Source: Nitrospinota bacterium
GTDB lineage: Bacteria > JADFOP01
Reading direction: 5' to 3'
Length of the DNA stretch: 33,060 nucleotides
NCBI GenBank assembly: GCA_022562795.1
Contig: JADFOP010000022.1
Coordinates: 1-33,060, forward strand
Under the pieces are notes generated by a model that ran no database searches, was not told where the DNA came from, and saw only the letters and a list, made by a program, of their open reading frames with translations. The position numbers were made by a program, and so were the translations under genes. Of the stretch, positions 8,832 through 18,468 are shown one piece after another; within the stretch, counting starts at the first letter, position 1, and each line of letters starts with the position of its first letter.

Positions 8832-9536
8832 ATGAAATTCGGCGTGCTGGTTATGCCGGGAAGCAACAACGATCATGACTGTCACCGGGTGGTGAAGGAT
8901 GTCCTTGAAGAGCCCGTCGAGTATGTCTGGCATGAGGATGTAGATGTCGATGGGCTTGATGCCCTGATTCTCCCTGGAGGCTTTTCCTACGGAGACTACC
9001 TTAGGGTTGGCGCAATCGCTCGCTTCAGCCCCGTTATGGATTCCATAAAGCGATTCGCCGAGGAAGGGGGCCTCGTGCTCGGCATTTGCAACGGTTTCCA
9101 GATTCTTCTCGAACTTGGTTTACTGCCGGGCGCGATGCTACGGAACCGCAGCCTGAAGTTCATCTGCAAATACCTCAGCGTCAGGGTCGAGACAAACGAC
9201 ACTCCCTTTACAAATCAATGTGTTGAAGGTGAAATCTTAAGAATGCCTATAGCCCATAACGAAGGGGCTTATTTTGCCGATCAGGAATTGCTTGCGGAGT
9301 TGAACGAGAGACGCCAAGTGGTCTTGCGGTATTGCGACGCTGACGGGGAGGTCTCAGAGGAGGACAACCCCAACGGGGCGCTCGAAAACATCGCCGGGAT
9401 CGTGAATACTCGGGGAAACGTCCTTGGGATGATGCCCCATCCCGAACGATCATCCGAGGAGCTCTTGGGGAGCTCCGACGGGCAAAAAATCTTCCGTTCA
9501 ATGCTTTCCTACGCGAAGGCGGCAACGGTCTCGTGA
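8832..9536 (+). CDS. purQ: Phosphoribosylformylglycinamidine synthase, glutaminase subunit
   Basis: This class I glutamine amidotransferase releases ammonia for FGAM synthesis by PurL. The nucleophile is C86 in [10 protein letters not shown], and the remaining triad members are H203 and E205 in [19 protein letters not shown] near residues 47-58 is the usual oxyanion region. The 234-residue size is standard. GGAG lies about 8 bases before the ATG. The 41-base gap after purS is strikingly AT-rich compared with its surroundings and might hold a weak internal promoter, but I see no convincing -35/-10 pair. Confidence 0.96.
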   Translation: MKFGVLVMPGSNNDHDCHRVVKDVLEEPVEYVWHEDVDVDGLDALILPGGFSYGDYLRVGAIARFSPVMDSIKRFAEEGGLVLGICNGFQILLELGLLPGAMLRNRSLKFICKYLSVRVETNDTPFTNQCVEGEILRMPIAHNEGAYFADQELLAELNERRQVVLRYCDADGEVSEEDNPNGALENIAGIVNTRGNVLGMMPHPERSSEELLGSSDGQKIFRSMLSYAKAATVS

Positions 9537-9570
9537 ATTTCGCCGCCCACAGACCTAATCGATAAGCTCC

Positions 9571-11811
9571 ATGTCTGAAAAACTCATAACACCCGAGCTC
9601 ATCGCTGAGCACGGCCTGACAGAGGCCGAGCACGGCCGCATTGTTGAGCTCTTAGGACGGAATCCAAACCATCTGGAACTTGGCATTTTCTCCGTCATGT
9701 GGTCCGAGCATTGTTCCTATAAGAGCTCCAAGGCGCATCTGAAGAAGTTGCCCACCGACGGGCCACACGTCTTGCAGGGGCCTGGTGAGAATGCCGGGGT
9801 TGTTGATATCGGGGACGGCCTCGCTCTCGTCTTTAAGATTGAAAGCCATAATCACCCCTCCTTCATCGAGCCCTTTCAGGGCGCGGCGACCGGCGTGGGA
9901 GGAATCCTTCGGGACATTTTCACGATGGGGGCCAGGCCTCTGGCGAGCCTGAACAGCCTTCGGTTCGGCCCGCTCGATATTCCAAAAAACCGCTACCTGA
10001 TGGAGGGTGTCGTGGCCGGCATCGCCTCCTACGGCAACTGCATAGGCGTGCCCACAATCGGCGGGGAGATTCAATTCAGCGAGGTCTACAACGGAAACCC
10101 CCTCGTGAACGTATTCAACATGGGGCTTGCGCGCCACGACCACATTTTCCTCGGAAGAGCCGACGGGGTCGGAAACGCCGTCATGTACGTTGGCAGCAAG
10201 ACGGGACGCGACGGAATCCACGGGGCCACCATGGCGAGCGAGGATTTCGACGAGACGAGCGAGGAGCGCCGACCGACAGTCCAGGTTGGCGACCCCTTTA
10301 CCGAAAAGCTTCTCCTTGAGGCCTGCTTGGAGGTCATGAAAGAGGGGCTGCTCGTCGGAATTCAGGACATGGGGGCGGCTGGCCTTACCTGCTCGACCAG
10401 CGAGATGGCGAGCCGCGGGGGCTCCGGAATCTCCGTTGACTTAGCCCTCGTTCCACGGCGCGAGGAAGGGATGACCCCCTACGAGATTATGCTCTCGGAG
10501 AGCCAGGAGCGGATGTTGCTGGTCTCCAAGCCCGGCGCCGAGGGGCGCATCCGGGAGGTCTTCGCCAAATGGAACCTCGATTGCGTGACAGTCGGAGAGG
10601 TGACAGAAGACGGGTTGCTTCGGGTTACGGAGAATGGCCGCGAGCTTGCGGCCATACCCGCCAGGGCCCTTACGGACGAGGCCCCAGTCTACGACCGCCC
10701 TCAGGCTCCCCCGGAAGACCTTGCCCACCGCCAGACGCTAAATTTCGAAGAGCTCCCCGTTCCTGAAGATTGTTCGTCCCTCCTCCTGGAGCTTCTGGCC
10801 AGCCCTTCTATTGCAAGCAAGGAGTGGGTCTGGCGTCAGTACGACCACATGGTCCGTATCAACACGGTAGTGTTGCCGGGCTCGGACGCTGCCGTAATCC
10901 GCATCCCCGGCACGACCAAGGGAGTTGCGATGAGCCTCGATGGCAACGGCCGATGGTGCTGGCTTGACCCCCGGGAGGGAGGCAAGAGGGCTGTGGCCGA
11001 GGCGGCCCGCAATGTCGTCTGCTCGGGGGCTCGTCCTCTGGCTATCACGAACTGTCTCAACTTCGGCAACCCGGAGAGGGGGTCTACCATGTGGGCGTTT
11101 GCAGAGGTGGTGGAAGGGATGGCCGAGGCCTGCCGGGCCCTGGCGACCCCTGTGACGGGGGGCAACGTCTCGTTCTACAACGAGACCCTGGGCACGGCCG
11201 TCTACCCGACCCCCGTTGTGGGCGTGGTAGGGCTCTTGGAGGACATATCCCACCACATGACCCAATGGTTCAAGGACGAAGGAGACGTGGTCGTGCTGTT
11301 GGGCCCGGCGTCCGAAGAGGTCGCCGGCAGCGAGTACCTGGCCGTCGCCCACGGCCTCGTCCGCGGACGGCCATCCATCGATCTGGAAATGGAGCGCTCG
11401 TTGCAGGAGCTCATCCTCAGCGCCAACGGAGAGGGCCTTCTAAAAAGCGCCCACGATGTGAGCGACGGAGGCCTTGCAGTGGCCCTGGCCGAGTCAGGCT
11501 TCAGACCCTCTGGACATCCCCTGGGATGCTCTGTATCTTTAGAAGTGAAGACCCGCCCCGATGCGGCTCTCTTTGGAGAAGCCCCTTCGCGCGTGGTTGT
11601 ATCGTGCGCTCCAGAGAGCGGGCGGCGCCTCCAGGTCTTGGCTGAGGAGCAGGGGGTACCCTTCGCCGTCCTGGGGACTGTAGAGGGAGAGAACCTCGTC
11701 GTCGTGGACTCCAGCGGTCGATCCCTCATCTCTGTTGAAGTGTCCGAGGCCAAGCAGCGCTGGCAGAGTGGAGTGGCTGGCTTCTTCGAGCGCCCTATTA
11801 AGAGTAATTAA
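9571..11811 (+). CDS. purL: Phosphoribosylformylglycinamidine synthase, synthetase subunit PurL (small type)
   Basis: This 746-residue ATP-dependent subunit converts FGAR to FGAM using ammonia from PurQ. Length matches the small PurL that works with PurS and PurQ. The N-terminal [11 protein letters not shown] is the family signature. [21 protein letters not shown] follows as the first ATP/FGAR region, and [14 protein letters not shown] near the C-terminus is the AIRS-like repeat signature. The ATG is chosen because [16 protein letters not shown] begins a normal family N-terminus. The ribosome site is weak. The gene lies between purQ and purF with short gaps. Confidence 0.96.
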   Translation: MSEKLITPELIAEHGLTEAEHGRIVELLGRNPNHLELGIFSVMWSEHCSYKSSKAHLKKLPTDGPHVLQGPGENAGVVDIGDGLALVFKIESHNHPSFIEPFQGAATGVGGILRDIFTMGARPLASLNSLRFGPLDIPKNRYLMEGVVAGIASYGNCIGVPTIGGEIQFSEVYNGNPLVNVFNMGLARHDHIFLGRADGVGNAVMYVGSKTGRDGIHGATMASEDFDETSEERRPTVQVGDPFTEKLLLEACLEVMKEGLLVGIQDMGAAGLTCSTSEMASRGGSGISVDLALVPRREEGMTPYEIMLSESQERMLLVSKPGAEGRIREVFAKWNLDCVTVGEVTEDGLLRVTENGRELAAIPARALTDEAPVYDRPQAPPEDLAHRQTLNFEELPVPEDCSSLLLELLASPSIASKEWVWRQYDHMVRINTVVLPGSDAAVIRIPGTTKGVAMSLDGNGRWCWLDPREGGKRAVAEAARNVVCSGARPLAITNCLNFGNPERGSTMWAFAEVVEGMAEACRALATPVTGGNVSFYNETLGTAVYPTPVVGVVGLLEDISHHMTQWFKDEGDVVVLLGPASEEVAGSEYLAVAHGLVRGRPSIDLEMERSLQELILSANGEGLLKSAHDVSDGGLAVALAESGFRPSGHPLGCSVSLEVKTRPDAALFGEAPSRVVVSCAPESGRRLQVLAEEQGVPFAVLGTVEGENLVVVDSSGRSLISVEVSEAKQRWQSGVAGFFERPIKSN

Positions 11812-11826
11812 ATAGGCCAGTGAGAC

Positions 11827-13233
11827 ATGTTTGATTCTTTTAACGAAGAGTGCGCCGTCTTTGGTATTTTCAACCATCCTGAGGCGGCCAACATGACCTA
11901 TCTCGGCCTCTACGCCCTTCAGCACAGAGGCCAGGAATCAGCAGGGATCGTTGCTTCCGATGGAAAGGAGCTCCATCTGGAAGTGGCTATGGGGCTCGTG
12001 GCCGACATTTTTAACGCCGAGAGGCTCTCGCTTCTGCCCGGGCGCATCGCCATAGGGCACACCCGTTATTCCACCTACGGCACTAGTCAGCTTAAGAACG
12101 CTCAACCCATCGCTATCGATTATGCCCACGGCTCCCTCGCTCTCGCCCACAACGGAAACCTCGTCAACGCCGACAAGCTCCGCCGGGAGCTCGAAGCGGG
12201 CGGGAGCATCTTCCGCTCGACGATGGACAGCGAGGTCATCGTTCACCTCATTGCCCGAAGCGAGCGAGAGCTGCTGGTGGATCGGATCGTCGAGGCCGTC
12301 GAGCAGGTGCGCGGGGCGTACTCGCTGGCTATCATGAGCCCAAGCGAGCTCATTGCGGTGCGGGACCCTTACGGTTTCCGCCCACTCTGCTTGGGTAAGC
12401 TTCGGGATGCGTACGTTCTGGCGAGCGAGACATGCGCCCTCGATCTGATCGAGGCCGAGTACGTGAGGGATATAGAGCCGGGGGAGGTTTTAGTCATCAA
12501 CGAGGACGGGTTGACGAGCCACTCCCCCTTTCCCAGTGTCCAGCACGCCCAGTGCATTTTCGAGTTTGTCTACTTTTCCCGGCCCGATAGCATGATCTTC
12601 AACCGCTCTGTCCACGAAGTCAGGAAGGCCCTCGGCCAGCGGCTTGCCAAAGAGGCCTACGTGGGCGTAGATGTCGTCGTTCCCGTGCCGGACAGTGGCG
12701 TGCCCGCCGCGCTGGGCTATGCCGAGGAGAGCGGGACGCCCTTTGATTTGGCCCTCATCCGCAACCACTACGTCGGCCGCACCTTCATCGAGCCCCAGGA
12801 GTCCATTCGTCACTTCGGGGTCAAAGTAAAGCTCAACCCCATCAAGCGGCTTCTTGAGGGGCGTCGCGTGGTTCTTATCGACGATTCCATCGTCAGGGGT
12901 ACGACCAGTCGAAAGATCGTCACCATGGTTCGCCAGGCTGGGGCCAAAGAGGTCCACATGAGGGTCTCCTCACCTCCGATTACCCATCCTTGTTTCTACG
13001 GGATTGACACGCCGACCCGCGAAGAGTTGATCGGCTCAAGCCATTCAGTGGAAGAGACTCGTAAATACATCACGGCCGACAGCCTGGAGTACCTCTCCCT
13101 CGACGGGCTCCTCTCGACCGTCCATCCTAATCAAAACAGCTACTGCAGAGCCTGCTTCACCGGCGACTACCCGGTCGAAATTCCCTTGAAGGGCCGCCCC
13201 CAGGTCGAGCTATTTGAAGAAGCTCCCACGTAA
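11827..13233 (+). CDS. purF: Amidophosphoribosyltransferase, probable Fe-S type with propeptide
   Basis: The first committed enzyme of purine synthesis makes phosphoribosylamine from PRPP and glutamine. The protein has 468 residues. An N-terminal Ntn hydrolase glutaminase domain begins at C9, so eight residues (MFDSFNEE) must be removed to expose the nucleophile, as in the Bacillus subtilis enzyme. The PRPP loop is [16 protein letters not shown]. Four cysteines lie in the contexts [14 protein letters not shown] and YCRAC. They correspond to the [4Fe-4S] ligands of the Bacillus-type enzyme, which the E. coli protein lacks. It is the last gene of the plus-strand run and faces the lapA end. No convincing terminator was seen in the 117-base gap. 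Confidence 0.96.
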   Translation: MFDSFNEECAVFGIFNHPEAANMTYLGLYALQHRGQESAGIVASDGKELHLEVAMGLVADIFNAERLSLLPGRIAIGHTRYSTYGTSQLKNAQPIAIDYAHGSLALAHNGNLVNADKLRRELEAGGSIFRSTMDSEVIVHLIARSERELLVDRIVEAVEQVRGAYSLAIMSPSELIAVRDPYGFRPLCLGKLRDAYVLASETCALDLIEAEYVRDIEPGEVLVINEDGLTSHSPFPSVQHAQCIFEFVYFSRPDSMIFNRSVHEVRKALGQRLAKEAYVGVDVVVPVPDSGVPAALGYAEESGTPFDLALIRNHYVGRTFIEPQESIRHFGVKVKLNPIKRLLEGRRVVLIDDSIVRGTTSRKIVTMVRQAGAKEVHMRVSSPPITHPCFYGIDTPTREELIGSSHSVEETRKYITADSLEYLSLDGLLSTVHPNQNSYCRACFTGDYPVEIPLKGRPQVELFEEAPT

Positions 13234-13350
13234 GGCAAGAAGCGAGTCTTTGATAAGCTAAGCCCTCCTTGCCGTCCCGCCTGATTGACATTTAATAACC
13301 TGTTGCTAAAGCCTAAATTTTCTTCCGAGTTCCCATTACCAAGTGAGTTT

Positions 13351-13659
13351 TTAAGAGGGAGGCTGTTCTTCGCTCTCATCCTTCGAGGCTGCCTCTTTCT
13401 CCGTGCTCTCGTCTTCAACCTCTGGAAATGAGACCTTCCGTCGGTTGCGCTCCCGCCAACTGCGGATAATCCCCGCACCCTCGATTAGAAGGTAGGCTAT
13501 CAGCGCCCCTCCAAAGAAGGCTATGCTGACGACGACCCCAAGGGGTTGGGTCATCTGGACGAGGCCGAAAATGGAGATGGTGGCCGGTTGGAGGTTAAGG
13601 ATGATAAAGCCGACCGTCACAAGTAGAAAAACAAAGATGGTTGCGGCGGCGGCGCGCAT
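13351..13659 (-). CDS. LapA-domain inner membrane protein
   Basis: This small 102-residue protein has two predicted membrane helices, at about residues 5-23 and 42-64. Between them is the LapA/DUF1049 pattern FIILNLQPATISIFG. In E. coli, LapA acts with LapB in control of LPS synthesis. The family is widespread and the function here is inferred from similarity only. The C-terminus is a charged tail rich in Glu, Ser and Lys. It is the last gene of the rplU operon, 14 bases after rsfS. No partner LapB-like gene is nearby. Confidence 0.8.
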   Translation of the reverse strand: MRAAAATIFVFLLVTVGFIILNLQPATISIFGLVQMTQPLGVVVSIAFFGGALIAYLLIEGAGIIRSWRERNRRKVSFPEVEDESTEKEAASKDESEEQPPS

Positions 13660-13673
13660 CGGCGGTGAGCCTT

Positions 13674-14051
13674 CTAATCAGGTGGGTAGAGTTGAGGGGC
13701 GTGGCCCCATAGCCTCTCCAGGTCGTAAAACCGGCGGGTCTCTTCGAAGAAAACATGTATGACCAAGTCGCCGAAATCGAGAAGAATCCACCGGCCCTCC
13801 TTGTATCCCTCAACGCCCAAAGCCCGCACTCCTTTTTCCTTCATCATCTCCAGCAGGTGATCGGTTATCGCCTGCACCAGCCGGTCGGAGCTTCCGTGGC
13901 AAATCAAAAAATAATCCGTCATGGAAGAAACTCCTCTCAGGTCGAGGACCAGCACCTCTTCTGCCTTTTTCTCTTCAACCATTGAGACACAGAGGGCGAC
14001 CTTCTCTTCCAGGGCGATGGCGGGCTTTTTAGGCTGAGGATTGTTTCTCAT
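13674..14051 (-). CDS. rsfS: Ribosomal silencing factor RsfS
   Basis: RsfS binds ribosomal protein L14 and blocks 30S-50S joining when nutrients are short. The 125-residue protein carries the family pattern: VLVLDLRGVSSMTDYFLICHG, then SSDRLVQAITDHL, GVEGYKEGRWILLDFGDLVIHVF and FYDLERLW. The ATG at 14051 overlaps the nadD stop as ATGA, and AAGGAG lies just upstream. This indicates coupled translation. nadD-rsfS adjacency is the common arrangement in many bacteria. The first 12 residues are a short basic, proline-containing lead not critical to the fold. Confidence 0.95.
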   Translation of the reverse strand: MRNNPQPKKPAIALEEKVALCVSMVEEKKAEEVLVLDLRGVSSMTDYFLICHGSSDRLVQAITDHLLEMMKEKGVRALGVEGYKEGRWILLDFGDLVIHVFFEETRRFYDLERLWGHAPQLYPPD

Positions 14052-14752
14052 CGCGGCTCCTTATATAGGGAGTGACGGCGGATGTAGTGCTCGACCGACT
14101 CTGGAACCAGGTAGCGGATGGAGCGCCCAGCCCCCACCCGCTCGCGGATGTCCGTGGAAGATATATCGAGATGGACTATGGGGACGAGGTAGATCAACTT
14201 CTCCGAAGTTGCAGCTTGAAGAGTCTCAGCCCCGTATGCCTCATCAAAACCAGAGACAAATTTAAGGTTAGGATGCCTGGAAGTGATTTTTTTTTCTAAG
14301 TTGTGGAGGAGGCCCTGGGGTGGGTAGCCAGGCCTGCTGGTCACCACGAAGTGAGCCAACTTAAAAAGACCCTCCACATCTTTCCATGAGTGAATCTCCA
14401 TAAACGCATCGGTGCCTATAATGAAATATAGCTCCACCGGGGTCTCCGTTTTCCTCTTCAGCTCCCGCATGGTATCGACGGTGTAGGAGGGGCCGGGCCT
14501 TTCGATCTCGACAGATGATACGGTGAAGGCGTCGTTGTCGGCAGTGGCGGCCTCGGTCATTCTAAGCCGGTGGGCAGGGTCTATGAGTTGGGTTGCTTCT
14601 TTGTGAGGAGGCCGGGCCGCGGGAACGAAGAGCACCTCCGAGAGGCCGAACCGTTCTCGAAGCTCTTCTGCGGAGCGAAGATGCCCCATGTGTATGGGGT
14701 CGAACGTTCCCCCTAAGACGCCTAGCCGTACGGGTTCCCGGGGGACGGTCAT
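14048..14752 (-). CDS. nadD: Nicotinate-nucleotide adenylyltransferase
   Basis: The enzyme makes deamido-NAD from nicotinate mononucleotide and ATP. GVLGGTFDPIHMGHL holds the nucleotidyltransferase HxGH motif, and late ISSTDIRERV is the second nucleotide-binding motif. The frame could start at ATG 14773, inside the end of proA, or at ATG 14752, one base after the proA stop. The second gives a normal short N-terminus before the Rossmann strand and is preferred, though neither has a strong ribosome site. The length is then 234 residues. It is coupled to rsfS by a 4-base overlap. Confidence 0.93.
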   Translation of the reverse strand: MTVPREPVRLGVLGGTFDPIHMGHLRSAEELRERFGLSEVLFVPAARPPHKEATQLIDPAHRLRMTEAATADNDAFTVSSVEIERPGPSYTVDTMRELKRKTETPVELYFIIGTDAFMEIHSWKDVEGLFKLAHFVVTSRPGYPPQGLLHNLEKKITSRHPNLKFVSGFDEAYGAETLQAATSEKLIYLVPIVHLDISSTDIRERVGAGRSIRYLVPESVEHYIRRHSLYKEPR

Positions 14753-14753
14753 C

Positions 14754-16022
14754 TCAGGTGCGGACCTGACCATCGCCGAAGATAAAGTATTTAACGCTCG
14801 TCAGGTCAGCCAGCCCGACGGGCCCCCTGACGTGGAGCTTGGATGTGGAGACTCCCATCTCGGCGCCGAGGCCGAACTCGTTTCCGTCGGTGAATCGGGT
14901 GGAGGCGTTGACGAAAACGCAGGCCGAGTCAACCTCCCTGAGAAATCGTCTGGCCGTCGTGTAATTGTTGGTTATGATGGCTTCGGTGAGCCGAGAGCTG
15001 TGCCGCTCTATGTGCGCCAATGCCTCTTCGTAGCCCTCCAGCACCTTTACCGAGAGGATGAGGTCGAGGTGCTCGGCGTCCCAGTCCTCCTCGGTGGCGG
15101 GAACCACGTCGTCCCCCAGCGCTTGGGTTTTTTCGCAGCCTCGGATTTCCACTCCCCTTTGCTGAAGCTCTTTAAGCAGAGATGGCAGCAGGGTAGGGGC
15201 GATGGCTTCGTGGACCAGGAGCGTCTCGACCGCGTTGCAGACCCCTGGGCGCTGGGTCTTGGCGTTGATGACTATGTCCTCCGCCATGGAGTGATCGGCT
15301 TCAGCGTCAATGTAGATGTGCACGATACCCTTGTCATGCTTGAGGACAGGGATGGTTGAGGCCTCGGTAACCGCCCTGACGAGCCCTTCGCCACCCCGAG
15401 GGATAATGACGTCGATGAGCTTGTCGAGCTTGAGCATCGCCGATACCACAGCTCTGTCGGTCTCCTCGAGAAATTGAATGGCTCCGGCAGGAATTCCGGC
15501 TTCGGCTGCGGCCTGTTTGATGACGCCGGCGATGGCGGCATTGGAATGAATGGCCTCGGAGCCCCCTCGAAGGATGACCGCGTTGCCGCTCTTCAGACAC
15601 AGCCCGGCGGTGTCGGACGTGACGTTGGGCCTCGACTCGTAGATGATGCCGATGACCCCCAGGGGCACTCTGACTCGGCCCACCTCGAGCCCGTTGGGCC
15701 GCCGCCACGTGCCGAGAACCTCCCCCACGGGGTCGGGAAGTGCGGCCACTTCGCTTAAGCCCCTGGCCATCTCTTCGACTCGAGCCTCCGTGAGAGTGAG
15801 CCGGTCGATCATCGCCTTCGTCAAGCCCTTTTCCTCGGCGCCGACAAGGTCTTCGGCATTGGCCTCGAGGAGAACCTTGGTTTGGTCCACCAGGGCTTGG
15901 GCCATAGCGAGGAGGGCAGCGTCCTTAACGGCCGTGCTCAGCGCGGCCAGGCTCCGGGAGGCGCGTTTCGCCTCCTCAGCTTTAGCCGAAACGTAAGCAT
16001 CCCAGGGGTTTTTCTCCGTCAT
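14754..16022 (-). CDS. proA: Gamma-glutamyl phosphate reductase
   Basis: This NADPH-dependent enzyme performs the second step of proline synthesis, forming glutamate 5-semialdehyde from the unstable product of ProB encoded just upstream. It has 422 residues of aldehyde dehydrogenase fold. LGVIGIIYESRPNVTSD is at about 121-137, and the catalytic C262 is in RPGVCNAVETLL. The C-terminal TRFTDGNEFGLGAEMGVSTSK is typical. It follows proB by 10 bases. Nothing unusual was seen in the sequence. Confidence 0.97.
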   Translation of the reverse strand: MTEKNPWDAYVSAKAEEAKRASRSLAALSTAVKDAALLAMAQALVDQTKVLLEANAEDLVGAEEKGLTKAMIDRLTLTEARVEEMARGLSEVAALPDPVGEVLGTWRRPNGLEVGRVRVPLGVIGIIYESRPNVTSDTAGLCLKSGNAVILRGGSEAIHSNAAIAGVIKQAAAEAGIPAGAIQFLEETDRAVVSAMLKLDKLIDVIIPRGGEGLVRAVTEASTIPVLKHDKGIVHIYIDAEADHSMAEDIVINAKTQRPGVCNAVETLLVHEAIAPTLLPSLLKELQQRGVEIRGCEKTQALGDDVVPATEEDWDAEHLDLILSVKVLEGYEEALAHIERHSSRLTEAIITNNYTTARRFLREVDSACVFVNASTRFTDGNEFGLGAEMGVSTSKLHVRGPVGLADLTSVKYFIFGDGQVRT

Positions 16023-16032
16023 GGGACGTTCC

Positions 16033-17172
16033 TCATAGGTCTATTAGCACAAGGTTATCACGGTGGACGACTTCGTCGTAGTATTTGTAGCCGAGAAGCG
16101 CCTCGATATCCTTGGTATGATGCCCCTGAATCTTCCTCAGCTCATCCAATGTATAGTTTGAAAGGCCTCGGCCGATTTCTTTTCCGTTCAGGCCCTGAAG
16201 GCTAACGGCATCTCCATACTCAAAACGCCCCTCCACTTTTACAATGCCGCTCGGCAGCAGACTCTTTCCTCTCTTGGTGATTGCTTGCATCGCTCCCTCG
16301 TCCACGGTGATCGAGCCTTTGGGCTTGAGGGTGTAGCGAAGCCAATGTTTGCGAGCGGCCATGCGGTCCTTGTCCGGGAGGAAGAATGTCCCCACTTTAT
16401 CGCCCTCCAGCGCTTGGCGTATGACGTCGGGCTGTCGGCCGCTGACGATAATTGTTGGAATGCCCATGAGCCCCGCGCTTTTGGCCGCCTGGACCTTCGT
16501 GGCCATCCCTCCGCTGCCCACGTCGGAGGTTGGTAGGCCGGCCGCCTGCTCTATCTCCGGCGTTATAGCCTCGACCTCTGTCAGCAGCCGCGCCCCTTCA
16601 TCCCTTGTGGGGTCGCCGGTGTAGAGGCCCTCCACGTCGGAGACGACGATCAAAAGCTGCGCCTGGGCCATCGTGGCCACCGTGGCCGAGAGGAGATCGT
16701 TGTCTCCCATTTTAATCTCGTCGACGCTAACCGTATCGTTCTCGTTGATTATGGGGATGACCCCGAAAGAGAGCAGCTCCCCGAGGGTGTTCTTGGCGTT
16801 CAGGAAGCGATGGCGGTTGGCGAGGTCATCATGGGTAAGGAGGACCTGGGCAACCTGGTGGCCCGCCTCCTGGAAATTTCGCTCGTACTCCCAGATGAGA
16901 ATGCTTTGGCCGACGGCGGCCGCGGCCTGTTTCTTCGGCATGCTCTGTGGAACGGATGGGAGGCCGAGCTGCCGGATGCCTGCGGCGATGGCCCCGGATG
17001 ATACGATGATAATCTCCATCCCTTCGTCTTTCAACGCGGCTACCTGAGATACGAGGTTTCGGATCATCTCGGTGTTCAGCGTGTGGTCAGGAGAGGCGAG
17101 GATGTAGCTCCCGACCTTGATGACAACCCGCTTGATATTGGACAAAAAGGGTTTTCGCAGGGAGGATTTCAT
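16033..17172 (-). CDS. proB: Glutamate 5-kinase with C-terminal PUA domain
   Basis: This ATP-dependent kinase makes gamma-glutamyl phosphate, the first and normally proline-inhibited step of proline synthesis. Residues about 13-265 form the amino-acid kinase fold, with VVIKVGSYIL, SSGAIAAG and the glutamate-site NENDTVSVDEIKMGDND. Residues about 285-370 form a PUA domain (GSITVDEGAMQAI through GLSNYT), giving the 379-residue long form. Its ATG overlaps the obg stop by one base (TGATG). The N-terminus carries about 12 residues before the first strand, slightly longer than usual. A start further in is possible but lacks a better ribosome site. Confidence 0.97.
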   Translation of the reverse strand: MKSSLRKPFLSNIKRVVIKVGSYILASPDHTLNTEMIRNLVSQVAALKDEGMEIIIVSSGAIAAGIRQLGLPSVPQSMPKKQAAAAVGQSILIWEYERNFQEAGHQVAQVLLTHDDLANRHRFLNAKNTLGELLSFGVIPIINENDTVSVDEIKMGDNDLLSATVATMAQAQLLIVVSDVEGLYTGDPTRDEGARLLTEVEAITPEIEQAAGLPTSDVGSGGMATKVQAAKSAGLMGIPTIIVSGRQPDVIRQALEGDKVGTFFLPDKDRMAARKHWLRYTLKPKGSITVDEGAMQAITKRGKSLLPSGIVKVEGRFEYGDAVSLQGLNGKEIGRGLSNYTLDELRKIQGHHTKDIEALLGYKYYDEVVHRDNLVLIDL

Positions 17173-18176
17173 CAGGTTATCGCCGAGGCCATCTCGTGGG
17201 CAATGGCGTTCATGAGCGCATCGACCCCGTCGCCCGTAACGGCGCTGATGGGGTAGGGAACGATCCCCTTGCTCTCAAAGTAAGAGCGGTGCCGCTCGAA
17301 GTTCGCCCTGGCCTCCGGTATGTCCATCTTGTTGCAGGCAACCAGGCGAGTTTTAGCGAAGAGGCTGGAGTCGAACAGCTCCAGCTCGTTATTTAAAGCC
17401 TCAAAGTCCGCTGAGGGGCTTCGCCCAGCCTGCGGTGTGCAATCAATGAGATGAAGCAGGAGGGCCGAGCGCTCCACGTGTCTGAGAAAACGGTCCCCCA
17501 GCCCGCGGCCGGCGTGGGAGCCTTCGATCAGGCCCGGTATGTCCGCCACGACGAACGAGGAGAGATCGGGCCGCTTAACCACCCCGAGGTTTGGAACCAG
17601 CGTAGTGAAAGGGTAGTCGGCGATCTTCGGCCTCGCGGCGGAGATTCGGGATATGAGGGTTGATTTCCCCGCGTTGGGAAAGCCCATGATACCAACATCG
17701 GCCAAGAGCTTGAGCTCGATCAAGAGCCACCGCTCTTCTCCTGTTCGCCCCTCTTCAGCATGGCGTGGAGCCCGGTTGGTCGACGATTTGAAACGCGCGT
17801 TGCCTCGACCTCCACGGCCCCCGGCAGCTACGATCACCTCTTGGCCGTCTTCGGTGAGGTCGGCGAGGGTCTCGCCCGTCTCCGCATCTTTTATTATGGT
17901 TCCCAAAGGCACCGGCACGAGGCAGTCCTCTCCACCTCGGCCTACTTTGTTACTACCCTGGCCGTGGGCTCCCCGTTGAGCCTTATAGTGTTGTCGATAG
18001 GTGAAATCCAGGAGGGTGTGAAGATTGCCGTCGGCCCTCAGTACTACATCGCCCCCTTTGCCCCCGTCTCCCCCATCGGGCCCTCCCCGGGGGACGAATT
18101 TCTCGCGCCGAAAGCTGACGCAGCCCCGTCCGCCATCGCCGCCTTTTGTGCGGATTTTAGCTTCGTCGACAAACAT
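17172..18176 (-). CDS. obg: Obg/CgtA GTPase
   Basis: This is an essential GTPase in 50S ribosome assembly and stress response. It has 334 residues. The glycine-rich Obg fold spans about 1-158, with GGDGGRGCVSFRREKFVPRG and GGRGGRGNARFKSSTN. The G domain starts at 162 with GFPNAGKST (G1, 165-173), then DYPFTTL (switch I), DIPGLIEG (G3) and CNKMD (G4). The protein ends soon after the G domain, so the C-terminal OCT domain of Firmicutes is absent. It follows rpmA by 32 bases, in the near-universal rplU-rpmA-obg order. Confidence 0.97.
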   Translation of the reverse strand: MFVDEAKIRTKGGDGGRGCVSFRREKFVPRGGPDGGDGGKGGDVVLRADGNLHTLLDFTYRQHYKAQRGAHGQGSNKVGRGGEDCLVPVPLGTIIKDAETGETLADLTEDGQEVIVAAGGRGGRGNARFKSSTNRAPRHAEEGRTGEERWLLIELKLLADVGIMGFPNAGKSTLISRISAARPKIADYPFTTLVPNLGVVKRPDLSSFVVADIPGLIEGSHAGRGLGDRFLRHVERSALLLHLIDCTPQAGRSPSADFEALNNELELFDSSLFAKTRLVACNKMDIPEARANFERHRSYFESKGIVPYPISAVTGDGVDALMNAIAHEMASAIT

Positions 18177-18208
18177 CGGCTCAGGCGGGCGCCCAGAGCT
18201 CGCGGTGG

Positions 18209-18466
18209 TTAATCAGTCGCCTGGACGCTGATTCGGCGCCTTGAGCGGCCCAGACGCTCAAACGTGACGACTCCGTCAACTTTGCTGAACAAAGTGTAGT
18301 CGCGGGCGACGCCAACGTTCTCTCCAGCGTGGAACGTCGTGCCCCGCTGCCGTACGAGAATGCTTCCTGCCGAGACCATTTGGCCGGCGAACCGCTTGAC
18401 ACCCAAGCGCTTGCCGATGCTGTCGCGGCCGTTTCCGCTGCTGCCGCCTGCTTTCTTATGGGCCAT
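18209..18466 (-). CDS. rpmA: 50S ribosomal protein L27
   Basis: L27 reaches the peptidyl-transferase centre with its N-terminal arm. The 85-residue protein begins directly with [10 protein letters not shown], the mature form. It lacks the cleaved N-terminal extension found in Firmicutes, so no Prp-type processing is needed. [20 protein letters not shown] and [19 protein letters not shown] are conserved. It starts 2 bases after rplU ends. Confidence 0.98.
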   Translation of the reverse strand: MAHKKAGGSSGNGRDSIGKRLGVKRFAGQMVSAGSILVRQRGTTFHAGENVGVARDYTLFSKVDGVVTFERLGRSRRRISVQATD

Positions 18467-18468
18467 GG

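Noticed and set aside
10738-11352. 204-codon minus-strand open frame opposite purL
   Set aside because: Antisense shadow of the well-conserved purL; composition reflects codon bias of the real gene.
13234-13350. GGCAAG/CTTGCC pairing between convergent purF and lapA as a terminator
   Set aside because: The stem is only 6 bases with a loop of about 30 and no T-run on either strand.
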